14,629 bases of DNA from Pseudomonadota bacterium (GTDB lineage Bacteria > Pseudomonadota > Gammaproteobacteria > Burkholderiales > Burkholderiaceae_B). Under the pieces are notes generated by a model. The model ran no database searches and was not told the origin of the DNA. It saw nothing but the letters and a program-made list of their open reading frames with translations. The first letter of the stretch is position 1. Every line of letters starts with the position of its first letter. Below, piece by piece: positions 6,941 through 13,740 of this stretch. Location of the stretch: positions 1 through 14,629 of the forward strand of contig JAEYVD010000642.1 of assembly GCA_023432075.1 (NCBI GenBank), written 5' to 3'. The translations under genes were made by a program, and so were the position numbers.

Positions 6941-6979
6941 TTTCGGACAGCTGTGTGACATTCACATCCCCGTCCGAAA
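6941..6979. promoter_or_regulatory. 39-bp symmetric dyad in the divergent ogt/alkA promoter region
   Basis: Two nested inverted repeats share one centre at base 6960. The outer arms are TTTCGGAC (6941-6948) and GTCCGAAA (6972-6979). The inner arms are TGTGA (6954-6958) and TCACA (6962-6966) around CAT. The two spacers between inner and outer arms are both five bases. The centre lies 86 bases before the ogt start and 61 before the alkA start. TTCACA at 6961-6966 resembles a -35 hexamer for the plus-strand gene, but the matching -10 (TAGATC, 18 bases on) is poor. A dimeric regulator binding here could control both genes; its identity is unknown. Confidence 0.5.
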
Positions 6980-7020
6980 TCCGCTAGATCTTGCCCGCCC
7001 GGCGGCGTTAGCATCGCCTC

Positions 7021-8466
7021 ATGAACCTGAACCACGATGCCTGCTACAGCGCCATCCAGGTGCGCGACGCCCGTTACGACGGCCGCTTCTTCACAGCCGT
7101 CAAGACCACGCGTATCTATTGCCGCCCGGTCTGTCCGGCGCGCACGCCCCTGTCGAAAAACGTCACGTTCTTTACGACCGCCGCGGCCGCGCAAGAGGCC
7201 GGTTTTCACCCTTGCCTGCGCTGCCGCCCGGAAACCGCGCCGGAGGTCGGCCCTGGCCACGATTTGCCGCCCACCGTGGCGCGCGCGTTGCAGCGCATCG
7301 AGCTGGGCGCGCTGGACGAGGCCAGCGTCGACGCGCTGGCGCAGCGCCTGGGCGTCAGCGAGCGGCAGTTGCGGCGCCAGTTCCGCCAGCACCTGGGCGC
7401 CTCGCCCGTCGCGTTCGCGCAGACGCGCCGCGTGCTGCTGGCCAAGCAGCTCATCCATGAAACGCAGCTGCCCATGGCCGAGATCGCGTTCGCTGCCGGT
7501 TTCGGCAGCATCCGCCGTTTCAATGAGGTATTCCTGGACCTGTTCGGCCGCGCGCCCGGCGAATTGCGGCGTTCTGGCAAGCCGGAAGTGCCGGCCGGCC
7601 AGGACGGGGAAATCAAGCTGCTGCTGCGCTACCGCCCGCCCTATGACTGGGACGCTATGCTGGCCTTCCTGCGGCTGCGCGCCATCCCCGGCGTCGAGTC
7701 CGTGACCGGCGACACCTATGCGCGCACCGTCAGCCTGGATGGTGCGCAGGGCACGGTCACGGTGCGGCCGGGCACGGGCGACGCGCTGCAGGTGACGGTA
7801 CGCTTTCCCCGCCTGCAATCGCTGCCGGCGATCATCGCGCGTTTGCGCCGCGTTTTCGACCTGGCCAGCGACCCGGCGGCCATCGCGGCGCAGTTTGCGG
7901 CGGATCCGATCATGACGGCGCTGATGCAGGCGCGGCCGGGGCTGCGCGTGCCCGGCGCGTGGGACGGGTTTGAACTGGCCATGCGGGCGGTGCTGGGACA
8001 GCAGATCACGGTGGCCGCGGCCATCCGGCTGGCCGGCAAGCTGGTGGCGGCGCATGGCAAGCCGCTGGCGCAGCCGGACGGCGCGCTGACGCACGTATTT
8101 CCCGAGCCCGACGTGGTGGCCGCCGCAGAACTGGCCTCGCTGGGCATGCCGCGCAGCCGGGCGGCGACGCTCTCGGCGGTGGCCGCGGCAGCGGTCGCGG
8201 ACCCGCATCTCTTTGACGACGCCGCCGATCTTGAAGACGCCGTGCGACGGCTGCGCACGATACGCGGCGTGGGGGAATGGACGGCGCAGTACATCGCGCT
8301 ACGGCAACTGCGCGAACCGGATGCGTTTCCGCACGCGGACATCGGCCTGATCCGCGCGCTGGAAAAGCTGGAATCCCGGCCCTACACGCCCGCGCAGCTA
8401 CTGGCGCGGTCCGAGGCCTGGCGGCCGTGGCGCGCCTACGCGGCGCAGCACCTGTGGACGGCATAA
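7021..8466 (+). CDS. alkA: Ada sensor domain / AraC-type HTH / AlkA DNA-3-methyladenine glycosylase fusion
   Basis: This is a 481-residue fusion of an alkylation sensor-activator and a repair enzyme. Residues 5-75 form the Ada zinc domain with C34, C38, C65 and C68 (YCRPVCPAR and HPCLRC). In E. coli Ada the equivalent of C34 takes a methyl from DNA phosphotriesters and turns the protein into an activator. Residues about 85-182 are an AraC-type region with two helix-turn-helix units (104-126 and 151-176). Residues about 195-310 match the AlkA N-terminal domain. The rest is a HhH-GPD glycosylase with the hairpin IRGVGEWTAQYIALR and catalytic D440 in FPHAD. It excises 3-methyladenine and related lesions. 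No strong ribosome site precedes the ATG. Divergent ogt supplies the methyltransferase part of classical Ada. It converges with a LysR gene after 22 bases. Confidence 0.93.
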   Translation: MNLNHDACYSAIQVRDARYDGRFFTAVKTTRIYCRPVCPARTPLSKNVTFFTTAAAAQEAGFHPCLRCRPETAPEVGPGHDLPPTVARALQRIELGALDEASVDALAQRLGVSERQLRRQFRQHLGASPVAFAQTRRVLLAKQLIHETQLPMAEIAFAAGFGSIRRFNEVFLDLFGRAPGELRRSGKPEVPAGQDGEIKLLLRYRPPYDWDAMLAFLRLRAIPGVESVTGDTYARTVSLDGAQGTVTVRPGTGDALQVTVRFPRLQSLPAIIARLRRVFDLASDPAAIAAQFAADPIMTALMQARPGLRVPGAWDGFELAMRAVLGQQITVAAAIRLAGKLVAAHGKPLAQPDGALTHVFPEPDVVAAAELASLGMPRSRAATLSAVAAAAVADPHLFDDAADLEDAVRRLRTIRGVGEWTAQYIALRQLREPDAFPHADIGLIRALEKLESRPYTPAQLLARSEAWRPWRAYAAQHLWTA

Positions 8467-8488
8467 GCGCGGCAGAAAGACCGCATCG

Positions 8489-9394
8489 TCACCACCGCCC
8501 TTCCGACCCTTCGCCAAAGTAGGCCACCAGAAAATCCACAAACACCCGCACCTTGGCGGACAAATGATGCCGTTCGGGAAAGACGGCGTAGATGTCCGCC
8601 TGCGGCAGCGCATAGTCCTCCAGCACCTGCACCAGACGGCCGCTGCGCAGGTAGCGGGCCAGATCCCATTCGGCGCGTTGCAGGATGCCCAGGCCCGCCA
8701 GCCCCCAAGTCAGCGTGACCTCGCCGTCGTTGCTGCTGAGATTGCCGCGCACCTTCACGGTTTCGCTGCGCCGGCCGCGGGTGAACCGCCACAGGCCATA
8801 GGCCGCCTCGTTCTGGCGCAGCACGATGCATTGATGCCGCGCCAGGTCGTGCGGCGTGGCCGGCGTGCCGTGCTTTTTCAGGTAGCCGGGCGACGCGCAG
8901 ACCAGGCGCCGGTTGGGCGCGATCTTGCGAGCGATGAGACTGGTGTCCGGCAAGTCGCCAAAGCGCACGGCGACGTCGAAGGCCTCGCGCACGAAGTCGG
9001 CGGGCCGGTCGGTCAGCTGCAATTGCAGCGAGACCTCGGGGTATTTCTGCGCGAATTCCGCGATGGCGGGCGCGATGTAACTGCGCCCGAAACCGAGCGG
9101 CGCATTGACCTTGAGCAGCCCGCGCGGCGCGGCCTGCCGGCTGGCGATGAGCGCATCCAGATCGTCGATTTCGCCCAGGATGCGGCGGGCGTTTTCCAGG
9201 TAGACCTCGCCCTCGGCGGTAAGGCTCAGGCGCCGCGTGCTGCGGTTGAAAAGCCGCACGCCCAGCCGCGCCTCGATCTGCGCGAGGCGCTTGCTGACCG
9301 CGGCGGGCGTGACGTCAAGCTCGCGCGCTGCCGCCGACATGCCGCCCGCGCGCGCAAGTTCCACGACAAGAAGCAGCTCGCCGGAATGCCCCAT
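8489..9394 (-). CDS. LysR-family transcriptional regulator
   Basis: This is a 301-residue regulator. The N-terminal winged helix-turn-helix spans roughly residues 5-62, with the recognition segment MSAAARELDVTPAAVSKRLAQ followed by LGVRLFNRSTRRLSLTAEG. The effector-binding domain of the periplasmic-binding fold begins near residue 93 (RGLLKVNAPLGFGRSYIAP) and continues with FDVAVRFGDLPDTSLIARKI. It resembles the broad DmlR/YafC-like clade, but target and effector cannot be read from sequence. Unlike many LysR regulators it has no divergent neighbour. It lies 17 bases downstream of yajQ on the same strand, so it is probably co-transcribed with it, and it converges with the alkA fusion gene. 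No strong ribosome-binding site precedes the ATG at 9394, consistent with coupling to yajQ. Confidence 0.9.
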   Translation of the reverse strand: MGHSGELLLVVELARAGGMSAAARELDVTPAAVSKRLAQIEARLGVRLFNRSTRRLSLTAEGEVYLENARRILGEIDDLDALIASRQAAPRGLLKVNAPLGFGRSYIAPAIAEFAQKYPEVSLQLQLTDRPADFVREAFDVAVRFGDLPDTSLIARKIAPNRRLVCASPGYLKKHGTPATPHDLARHQCIVLRQNEAAYGLWRFTRGRRSETVKVRGNLSSNDGEVTLTWGLAGLGILQRAEWDLARYLRSGRLVQVLEDYALPQADIYAVFPERHHLSAKVRVFVDFLVAYFGEGSEGRW

Positions 9395-9411
9395 CGGCGT
9401 GGACCGGCCGC

Positions 9412-9894
9412 TCAGTCGCGGAAGTTCTCGAACTGCAGCGGCAGCTCGACGTCGGTCTTTTTCAGCAGCGCGATGGCAGTTTGCAGGTCGTCGCGCTTCT
9501 TGCCGGAGATGCGCAGCTTGTCGCCGTTGATCTGCGATTCGACCTTGAGCTTGGCGTTCTTGATGGCGGCGATGAGCTTCTTGGCGACGGGCTGTTCGAT
9601 GCCCTGCTTGATCGTGACCTTCTGGCGGGCGCCGCCCAGGTTTTCGAGCGGGTCGGCGACATCCAGGCAGCGCACGTCGATGCCGCGGGCGGACAGTCGG
9701 CCGCGCAGGATGTCCAGCATCTGCTTGAGCTGGAACGCGCTGGAAGCGACCTGGGTCACGACATAGCCCTCGAGTTCGAACTTGGCCTCGGTGCCCTTGA
9801 AGTCGAAGCGCGTGGACAGTTCACGGTTGGCTTGGTCGACGGCGTTGGTCAGTTCGTGTTTGTCGACTTCGGAGACGACGTCAAAAGTAGGCAT
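9412..9894 (-). CDS. yajQ: YajQ family nucleotide-binding protein
   Basis: This is a 160-residue cytoplasmic protein of the UPF0234/YajQ family, full length. It opens with PTFDVVSEVDKHELTNAVDQA and contains STRFDFKGTEA and KLRISGKKRDDLQTAI, which are family hallmarks. It ends with LPLQFENFRD. Family members bind nucleotides or RNA. Homologues in Xanthomonas and Pseudomonas bind cyclic di-GMP and influence virulence-gene transcription together with a LysR-type regulator (known from that work). The immediate LysR neighbour here is therefore of interest but does not prove partnership. AGGA lies about nine bases before the ATG. Upstream, a candidate promoter and a terminator-like hairpin occupy the 77-base gap after hmuV. 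The gene itself shows nothing broken or unusual. Confidence 0.94.
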   Translation of the reverse strand: MPTFDVVSEVDKHELTNAVDQANRELSTRFDFKGTEAKFELEGYVVTQVASSAFQLKQMLDILRGRLSARGIDVRCLDVADPLENLGGARQKVTIKQGIEQPVAKKLIAAIKNAKLKVESQINGDKLRISGKKRDDLQTAIALLKKTDVELPLQFENFRD

Positions 9895-9910
9895 GACACG
9901 GGGTCCTGTG

Positions 9911-9944
9911 AAAATTGGCGGGAAAGTGCAATGCCCGCCATTTT
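9911..9944 (-). terminator. Terminator-like hairpin between hmuV and yajQ
   Basis: Arms TGGCGGG and CCCGCCA (plus-strand positions 9916-9922 and 9934-9940) have an 11-base loop. On the minus strand the stem is followed by ATTTT (9915-9911) and preceded by AAAA, so it can work in either direction. It would end the haem operon after hmuV. It may also sit in the yajQ leader, because a candidate yajQ promoter lies just upstream of it. Confidence 0.55.
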
Positions 9945-9967
9945 ACCGGCCCCGTGCCCGGCGTCAC
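9940..9967 (-). promoter_or_regulatory. Candidate yajQ promoter
   Basis: On the minus strand GTGACG (9967-9962) and TAAAAT (9945-9940) are separated by 16 bases. The -10 hexamer matches consensus at four or five positions and the -35 at four. Transcription would begin within the terminator-like hairpin region, placing at least part of that hairpin in the yajQ leader. This is a sequence guess only. Confidence 0.3.
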
Positions 9968-9971
9968 GCCG

Positions 9972-10757
9972 TCAGGTCGTTACCACCAGCAGGCGCTCGG
10001 GCTGCAAGGGATGCGGCATGACGTGGGCGTCGATGCCGTAGGCCAGAAACAGGTTCTGCGGGGTCAGCACCGCTGCCGGCGTGCCCGCCGCGATGGCGCG
10101 GCCGCCGCACAGCAGCAACAGGCGGTCGCACCAGCGCGCGGCCAGGTTCATGTCGTGCAGGATCACCAGTACCCCCGTATCGCCATCGTGGGCCAGGTCC
10201 GCCGCGACGCGCAGCAGGTCGCCCTGGTGCTTGGGGTCCAGGCTGGCGGTGGGCTCGTCCAGCAGCAGGTAACGCGGTTCGCCCGGCGCCCGCGCCGCCT
10301 TGCACTGCACCAGCACGCGCGCGAACTGCACGCGCTGCTGTTCGCCGCCGGACAGCTCCGGATAGCGGCGCGCATTCAGATGCGACACGTCGGCCCAGCC
10401 CAGCGCCTGATCCAACAGCGCGTCCACCTGCGCGGGCGACAGTTCTGGAAACGGATACGCCCCCATTGCCACCACATCACGCACGCCCAGGTCGAAACTC
10501 AAGCCGGGCTTTTGTGGCAGCACGGCGCGCAGGCGGGCCTGCTGGCGATGCGCCAAGTGCTGCACGTCGGCATCGCCCAGGCGGACCGTGCCGGCTTCCG
10601 GCGCCAATTCGGCGGACATCGCGCCCAGCAGGGTCGACTTGCCCGCGCCATTCGCGCCCAGCAGGCCCACCACTTCGCCGGGCCGCACCGCCAGCGACAC
10701 CTTGTCCAGGATACGGTTGCCCCCGCGCGTCAAAACGAGATCGTCGGCTGCAAGCAT
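9972..10757 (-). CDS. hmuV: Haem ABC transporter ATP-binding protein HmuV
   Basis: This cytoplasmic ATPase powers haem import through HmuU and is 261 residues long (BhuV in Bordetella naming). Walker A is GANGAGKST at 34-42, the Q-loop is LPQKPGLSF around Q82, the signature is LSGGE at 135-139, Walker B is YLLLDEP at 163-169 and the switch histidine is H201 (ILHDMNLAA). An insertion near 150-162 (QCKAARAPGEPR) before Walker B is usual in HmuV proteins. The ATG at 10757 shares one base with the hmuU stop (TGATG) and has GGAGG eight bases upstream, which rules out a longer opening 11 codons earlier. It is the last gene of the haem operon and is followed by a hairpin with a T-run. Confidence 0.94.
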   Translation of the reverse strand: MLAADDLVLTRGGNRILDKVSLAVRPGEVVGLLGANGAGKSTLLGAMSAELAPEAGTVRLGDADVQHLAHRQQARLRAVLPQKPGLSFDLGVRDVVAMGAYPFPELSPAQVDALLDQALGWADVSHLNARRYPELSGGEQQRVQFARVLVQCKAARAPGEPRYLLLDEPTASLDPKHQGDLLRVAADLAHDGDTGVLVILHDMNLAARWCDRLLLLCGGRAIAAGTPAAVLTPQNLFLAYGIDAHVMPHPLQPERLLVVTT

Positions 10758-11770
10758 CAACCATGCCTCCGGCCGCGCGCCAGCAGCCACAAGAAAAAGG
10801 GGCCGCCCACCAGGCTGGTCACCAGCCCGATCGGCAGCTCGGCCGGCACCACGGCGACGCGCGCCAGCCAGTCAGCCAGCGTCAGCGCCAGCGCGCCGCC
10901 CAGCACGCACGCGGGCAACAGCCAGCGGTGGTTGGCGCCCAGCGTCATGCGCACCAGATGCGGCACCACCAGGCCGACAAAGCCGATGCCGCCGGTGGCG
11001 GCGACCAGCGGGCCCACGATCAGCGCGCAGGCCAGCACCAGTTGTGCCCTGACCCGCTTGAGCGCATAACCCAGATGCTGCGCTTCGCGCTCGCCCAGCA
11101 GCAAGGCATTCATGACGCGCCACTGGCGCATCAGCCACCAGGACATCAGCAGCACCCACGGGCCCAGGAACGTCAGCAGCGTCCAGTTGGCGCCGGCCAG
11201 GCTGCCCATGGTCCAGAACGTGAGGTCGCGCAGTTGCGCATCGTTGGCCACGAACGTGAAGAGGCCGATCATGGCGCCCGCCACCGCGTTGATGGCGATG
11301 CCCGCCAGCAGCAGTCCCGCCATGCCGGGCACGCGCCGCCCCAGCGTGTAGGAGCAGAAGGTGGCTAGCAGACTGCCTGCGAAGGCGGCCGGCGCCAGCA
11401 CCCAGAAGCCGCCCGCGGTCAGCACGATGGCGGCCACCGCGCCCAGCGAGCCGCCCGCGGAAATGCCGATGAGGCCGGGCTCGGCCAGCGGATTGCGAAA
11501 CAGCGCCTGCATCGCCGCGCCTGAAATGGCCAGCGCGGCGCCCGCCACCATGGCAAACAACACCCGCGGCAGCCGGATGTCGATCAAGACGTTGCGCCAC
11601 AGCGCATCGCCCGGCGCGGGGTCGCCAAACAACAGCGTGGGCATGTCGCGCAGCGGAATCTGCACTGCGCCGCTGCTGCTGGCGGCCAGCGCGACCACCG
11701 CGAGCACGGCGCCCAGCACGGCCAGCGCCAGCGGCGCGGAAACGCGCCTTGCGCTAGCGCCCCATGACAC
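10757..11770 (-). CDS. hmuU: Haem ABC transporter permease HmuU (FecCD family)
   Basis: This is a 337-residue inner-membrane permease with about nine or ten hydrophobic helices, belonging to the BtuC/FecCD family. It forms a dimeric channel for haem handed over by HmuT. Family blocks are RLPRVL at 66-71, the region 78-110 with SGAAMQALFRNPLAEP and GISAGG, the ATPase-contact loop GEREAQHLG at 226-234, and GGIGFVGLVVPHLVR at 260-274. The end, LVGGPFFLWLLARGRR, is typical. The start is a GTG at 11770, backed by GGGAGG six bases upstream. It lies inside the end of hmuT, giving a 17-base overlap. No ATG is available near the correct N-terminus. The downstream stop overlaps the hmuV start by one base, so all three transport genes look translationally coupled. 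Confidence 0.92.
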   Translation of the reverse strand: MSWGASARRVSAPLALAVLGAVLAVVALAASSSGAVQIPLRDMPTLLFGDPAPGDALWRNVLIDIRLPRVLFAMVAGAALAISGAAMQALFRNPLAEPGLIGISAGGSLGAVAAIVLTAGGFWVLAPAAFAGSLLATFCSYTLGRRVPGMAGLLLAGIAINAVAGAMIGLFTFVANDAQLRDLTFWTMGSLAGANWTLLTFLGPWVLLMSWWLMRQWRVMNALLLGEREAQHLGYALKRVRAQLVLACALIVGPLVAATGGIGFVGLVVPHLVRMTLGANHRWLLPACVLGGALALTLADWLARVAVVPAELPIGLVTSLVGGPFFLWLLARGRRHG

Positions 11771-12584
11771 CGGCCGCCTCCCGCTTGAGTTCGGTCAGCG
11801 CCAACGGCAGGCGCGGGCCCATGCCCAAGAGGAGCAAGTCGTCCATGACGATGACTCGCTTGCGCGCGGCGGCGGGCGTGGAAGCCAGGCCCGGCAGCGC
11901 CAGCAGCTTATCCACCCCGCCGGACGCTTCCAGCGACGTTCGAGTCACCAGGATGATCTCCGGCGCCAGCGCGCTGATGGCCTCGGCCGAGAGCGGCTTG
12001 TAGCCCTGCTGGTCCTTGAGCACATTGGCCAACCCCGCCATCGTCATGACTTCGTTGGCCGCCGTGCCGCCGCCCGCGCCTTGCAGCGTGCCGGTGCGGT
12101 TCATCACCAGGATGGCGCGAGCGCCGGTGACCGGAATCGCCTCGACCGCCTTCAGGTCGAGGGTGATCTCGTTCACCAACGCTTCGCCCGCCGGGGCCAC
12201 GTCCAGCGCCTCGGCGATGTTGCGGATGCGGGCCTTCAGCGAGTCCACCGACGGAGCGTCCGGCACCGTGACGATGCGCACGCCCACGTCGCCCAGGCGC
12301 TTGAGCGCATCGGGCGGGCCCGCCTGCTCGGACGCCAGGACCAGATCCGGCTTGAGCGCCAGCACGCCTTCCACCGGCACCGCGCGGTAATAGCCGACGC
12401 GCGGCAGCTTGGTCGCGGCCTCGGGGTACAGGCTGGATAGATCATCCCCCACCAGCTTGCCGCCCTGCCCGAGCTGATACACGATCTCGGTCACGGTGCC
12501 GCCTAAGGTCACCACCCGTTCGGGCGGCGCCGCGTGCGCGCCCGCCGCCAGGAACCAGGCCGCCACTGCCAACCATTTCTTCAT
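11754..12584 (-). CDS. hmuT: Periplasmic haem-binding protein HmuT
   Basis: This soluble periplasmic protein carries haem from the outer-membrane receptor to HmuUV. With the start at 12584 it has 276 residues. The signal peptide is MKKWLAVAAWFLAAGAHA with likely cleavage after residue 18. The mature chain begins APPERVVTLGGTVTEIVYQLG, typical of the TroA/BtuF-fold haem binders. VGYYRAV at 63-69 includes Y65, which lines up with the single axial tyrosine ligand described for ShuT and PhuT. Later blocks include LKPDLVLASEQAGPP and MNRTGTLQGAGGGTAANEVM. In-frame upstream ATGs at 12599 and 12644 exist. They are disfavoured because 12584 gives a clean signal peptide, although its ribosome site (GGAA) is weak. 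Its 3' end overlaps hmuU by 17 bases, and hmuS ends 28 bases upstream. Confidence 0.92.
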   Translation of the reverse strand: MKKWLAVAAWFLAAGAHAAPPERVVTLGGTVTEIVYQLGQGGKLVGDDLSSLYPEAATKLPRVGYYRAVPVEGVLALKPDLVLASEQAGPPDALKRLGDVGVRIVTVPDAPSVDSLKARIRNIAEALDVAPAGEALVNEITLDLKAVEAIPVTGARAILVMNRTGTLQGAGGGTAANEVMTMAGLANVLKDQQGYKPLSAEAISALAPEIILVTRTSLEASGGVDKLLALPGLASTPAAARKRVIVMDDLLLLGMGPRLPLALTELKREAAGVMGR

Positions 12585-12612
12585 CGCTTTCGCTTCCATA
12601 TGCGCCCGGCGC

Positions 12613-13659
12613 TCAAGCGGCCAGCGGCGCGCTGCACAGGCCAACCATCAGTTCGCGCCATTGCGGGATTTCCGGCTGACCGGGCTTGCGTTCGCCAAAG
12701 AACTGCACGATCAGGTCGCCCGTGCTGGCGTACACCTCCAGCGAGGTGACCCACCCGTCCGTTGTGGGCTTGTTGACGACCCAGGCCGAGGCGATGGCGG
12801 TGGTGTCCAGGTGCAGGTTGAACTTCGGATCCAGCACGTTGAACCACGGCCCCGTGCGGCGCAGCGACTGCACCGGCCCCGAATGGATCTGGATCATGCC
12901 GCGGTTGCCCACAAAGCACATGATGCGCAGGCCCGATTCGGATGCGGCCTGCAGCATGCGCTCGACAGCGTCGGCAGGCACCGGCTGCGCCAGGTCTTCG
13001 CCCGCGGCCGACAGCGCCGCCAGGCGCGACACCTTGAACTTGCGCAGGAGCGGAAAGAACTCGTGCGTGTCCTTCATGCCCAGCCAAGCCTCGCGCCAGG
13101 CCTGCGCGTCCTCGACCTGCCCGTCGTCCGACGACGGCGCGTACGGTTCGGTGACAGGCCACTGCGCCTGGCCCGCAAATCGCGCAACCAGCGCGTCCCA
13201 CGCGGCGGCATCCGTGCCATCGGTGCGGTAGACCTTATGCACCGCCACACCCGCGCCGTCGAAGAATTGCAGGCTGCGGCGCCCGTCCTGCTCGACCGAC
13301 CAGGCCGACTTCCACGCGGTAAAGAAAACGCGCAGGTCGATGTCCGGTCCCAGCACCAGGCCTACCGGACCGTCGGCCTGGATGTCCTCATACCGGCCGT
13401 GGCGCTCGTGCACACACCAGTCGTTGCGCGTGAGCGCCATCACTTCGCCCAGTGTGCCCAATTCGCGGAAAATCTCTTGCGGCGTGCCATGCAGCGCCGT
13501 CGCCTGCACGCCGCCACAGCCCGCGGCCACCCACTCGGCCTCGGACACGCCCAGGGCCTGGGCGAGATTGCGGGCGCGCAGCCCGGGTTGCGTCGCCGCC
13601 AGCGCCTCGTTGCGGGCACGCAGTTGCTCAGCGCGGGTCGAGAAATCGGTATTCGTCAT
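12613..13659 (-). CDS. hmuS: HemS/HmuS family haemin-degrading or haem-trafficking protein
   Basis: This is a 348-residue cytoplasmic protein of the HemS/ChuS/PhuS family (BhuS in Bordetella). It has two tandem HemS-like halves, roughly 15-165 and 190-340. Relatives bind incoming haem and either release iron, degrade the ring, or pass haem to a haem oxygenase. H199 in MKDTHEFFPLLRKF is the probable axial histidine, by analogy with the conserved histidine of this region in ChuS and PhuS. Which activity applies here cannot be told from sequence. The ATG at 13659 has GGAGGG about six bases upstream, so the in-frame opening ten codons earlier is rejected. It follows the receptor gene after 81 bases containing a terminator-like hairpin, and precedes hmuT by 28 bases. 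Confidence 0.93.
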   Translation of the reverse strand: MTNTDFSTRAEQLRARNEALAATQPGLRARNLAQALGVSEAEWVAAGCGGVQATALHGTPQEIFRELGTLGEVMALTRNDWCVHERHGRYEDIQADGPVGLVLGPDIDLRVFFTAWKSAWSVEQDGRRSLQFFDGAGVAVHKVYRTDGTDAAAWDALVARFAGQAQWPVTEPYAPSSDDGQVEDAQAWREAWLGMKDTHEFFPLLRKFKVSRLAALSAAGEDLAQPVPADAVERMLQAASESGLRIMCFVGNRGMIQIHSGPVQSLRRTGPWFNVLDPKFNLHLDTTAIASAWVVNKPTTDGWVTSLEVYASTGDLIVQFFGERKPGQPEIPQWRELMVGLCSAPLAA

Positions 13660-13693
13660 CGTAGGCCCTCCGGCCGGTGCAAAAAACACTGCA

Positions 13694-13737
13694 GAAAACC
13701 GCCGCCGGTCCGGTCAGCGCCGAATGGCGGCGGACCG
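13694..13737 (-). terminator. Terminator/attenuator-like hairpin between receptor gene and hmuS
   Basis: On the minus strand CCGCCGCC (13733-13726) and GGCGGCGG (13706-13699) form an 8-bp stem, followed at once by TTTTC (13698-13694). This is a good intrinsic-terminator shape just after the receptor stop. A second possible stem, CGGTCCG (13737-13731) with CGGACCG (13712-13706), shares bases with the first, so the two cannot form together. A separate T-run (13686-13681) follows before the hmuS ribosome site. Confidence 0.5.
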
Positions 13738-13740
13738 AAC

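Noticed and set aside
6875..6961. N-terminal extension of Ogt starting at 6961
   Set aside because: The extra 29 residues do not resemble Ogt, and the start at 6874 has a well-placed GGAG. The extension would also overlap the dyad element.
6954..6966. TGTGA-CAT-TCACA as a CRP site
   Set aside because: The half-sites match CRP, but the spacer is three bases instead of six, so CRP would not be expected to bind. It is kept only as part of the larger dyad.
6911..6991. Two AGATCT palindromes (6911-6916 and 6986-6991) as paired operators
   Set aside because: They are not symmetric about the dyad centre, and six-base palindromes are too common to claim function.
10466..11368. Plus-strand open frame of 300 codons opposite hmuV and hmuU
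   Set aside because: Arginine/proline/alanine-rich translation with no motif; the opposite strand carries conserved ABC and FecCD motifs.
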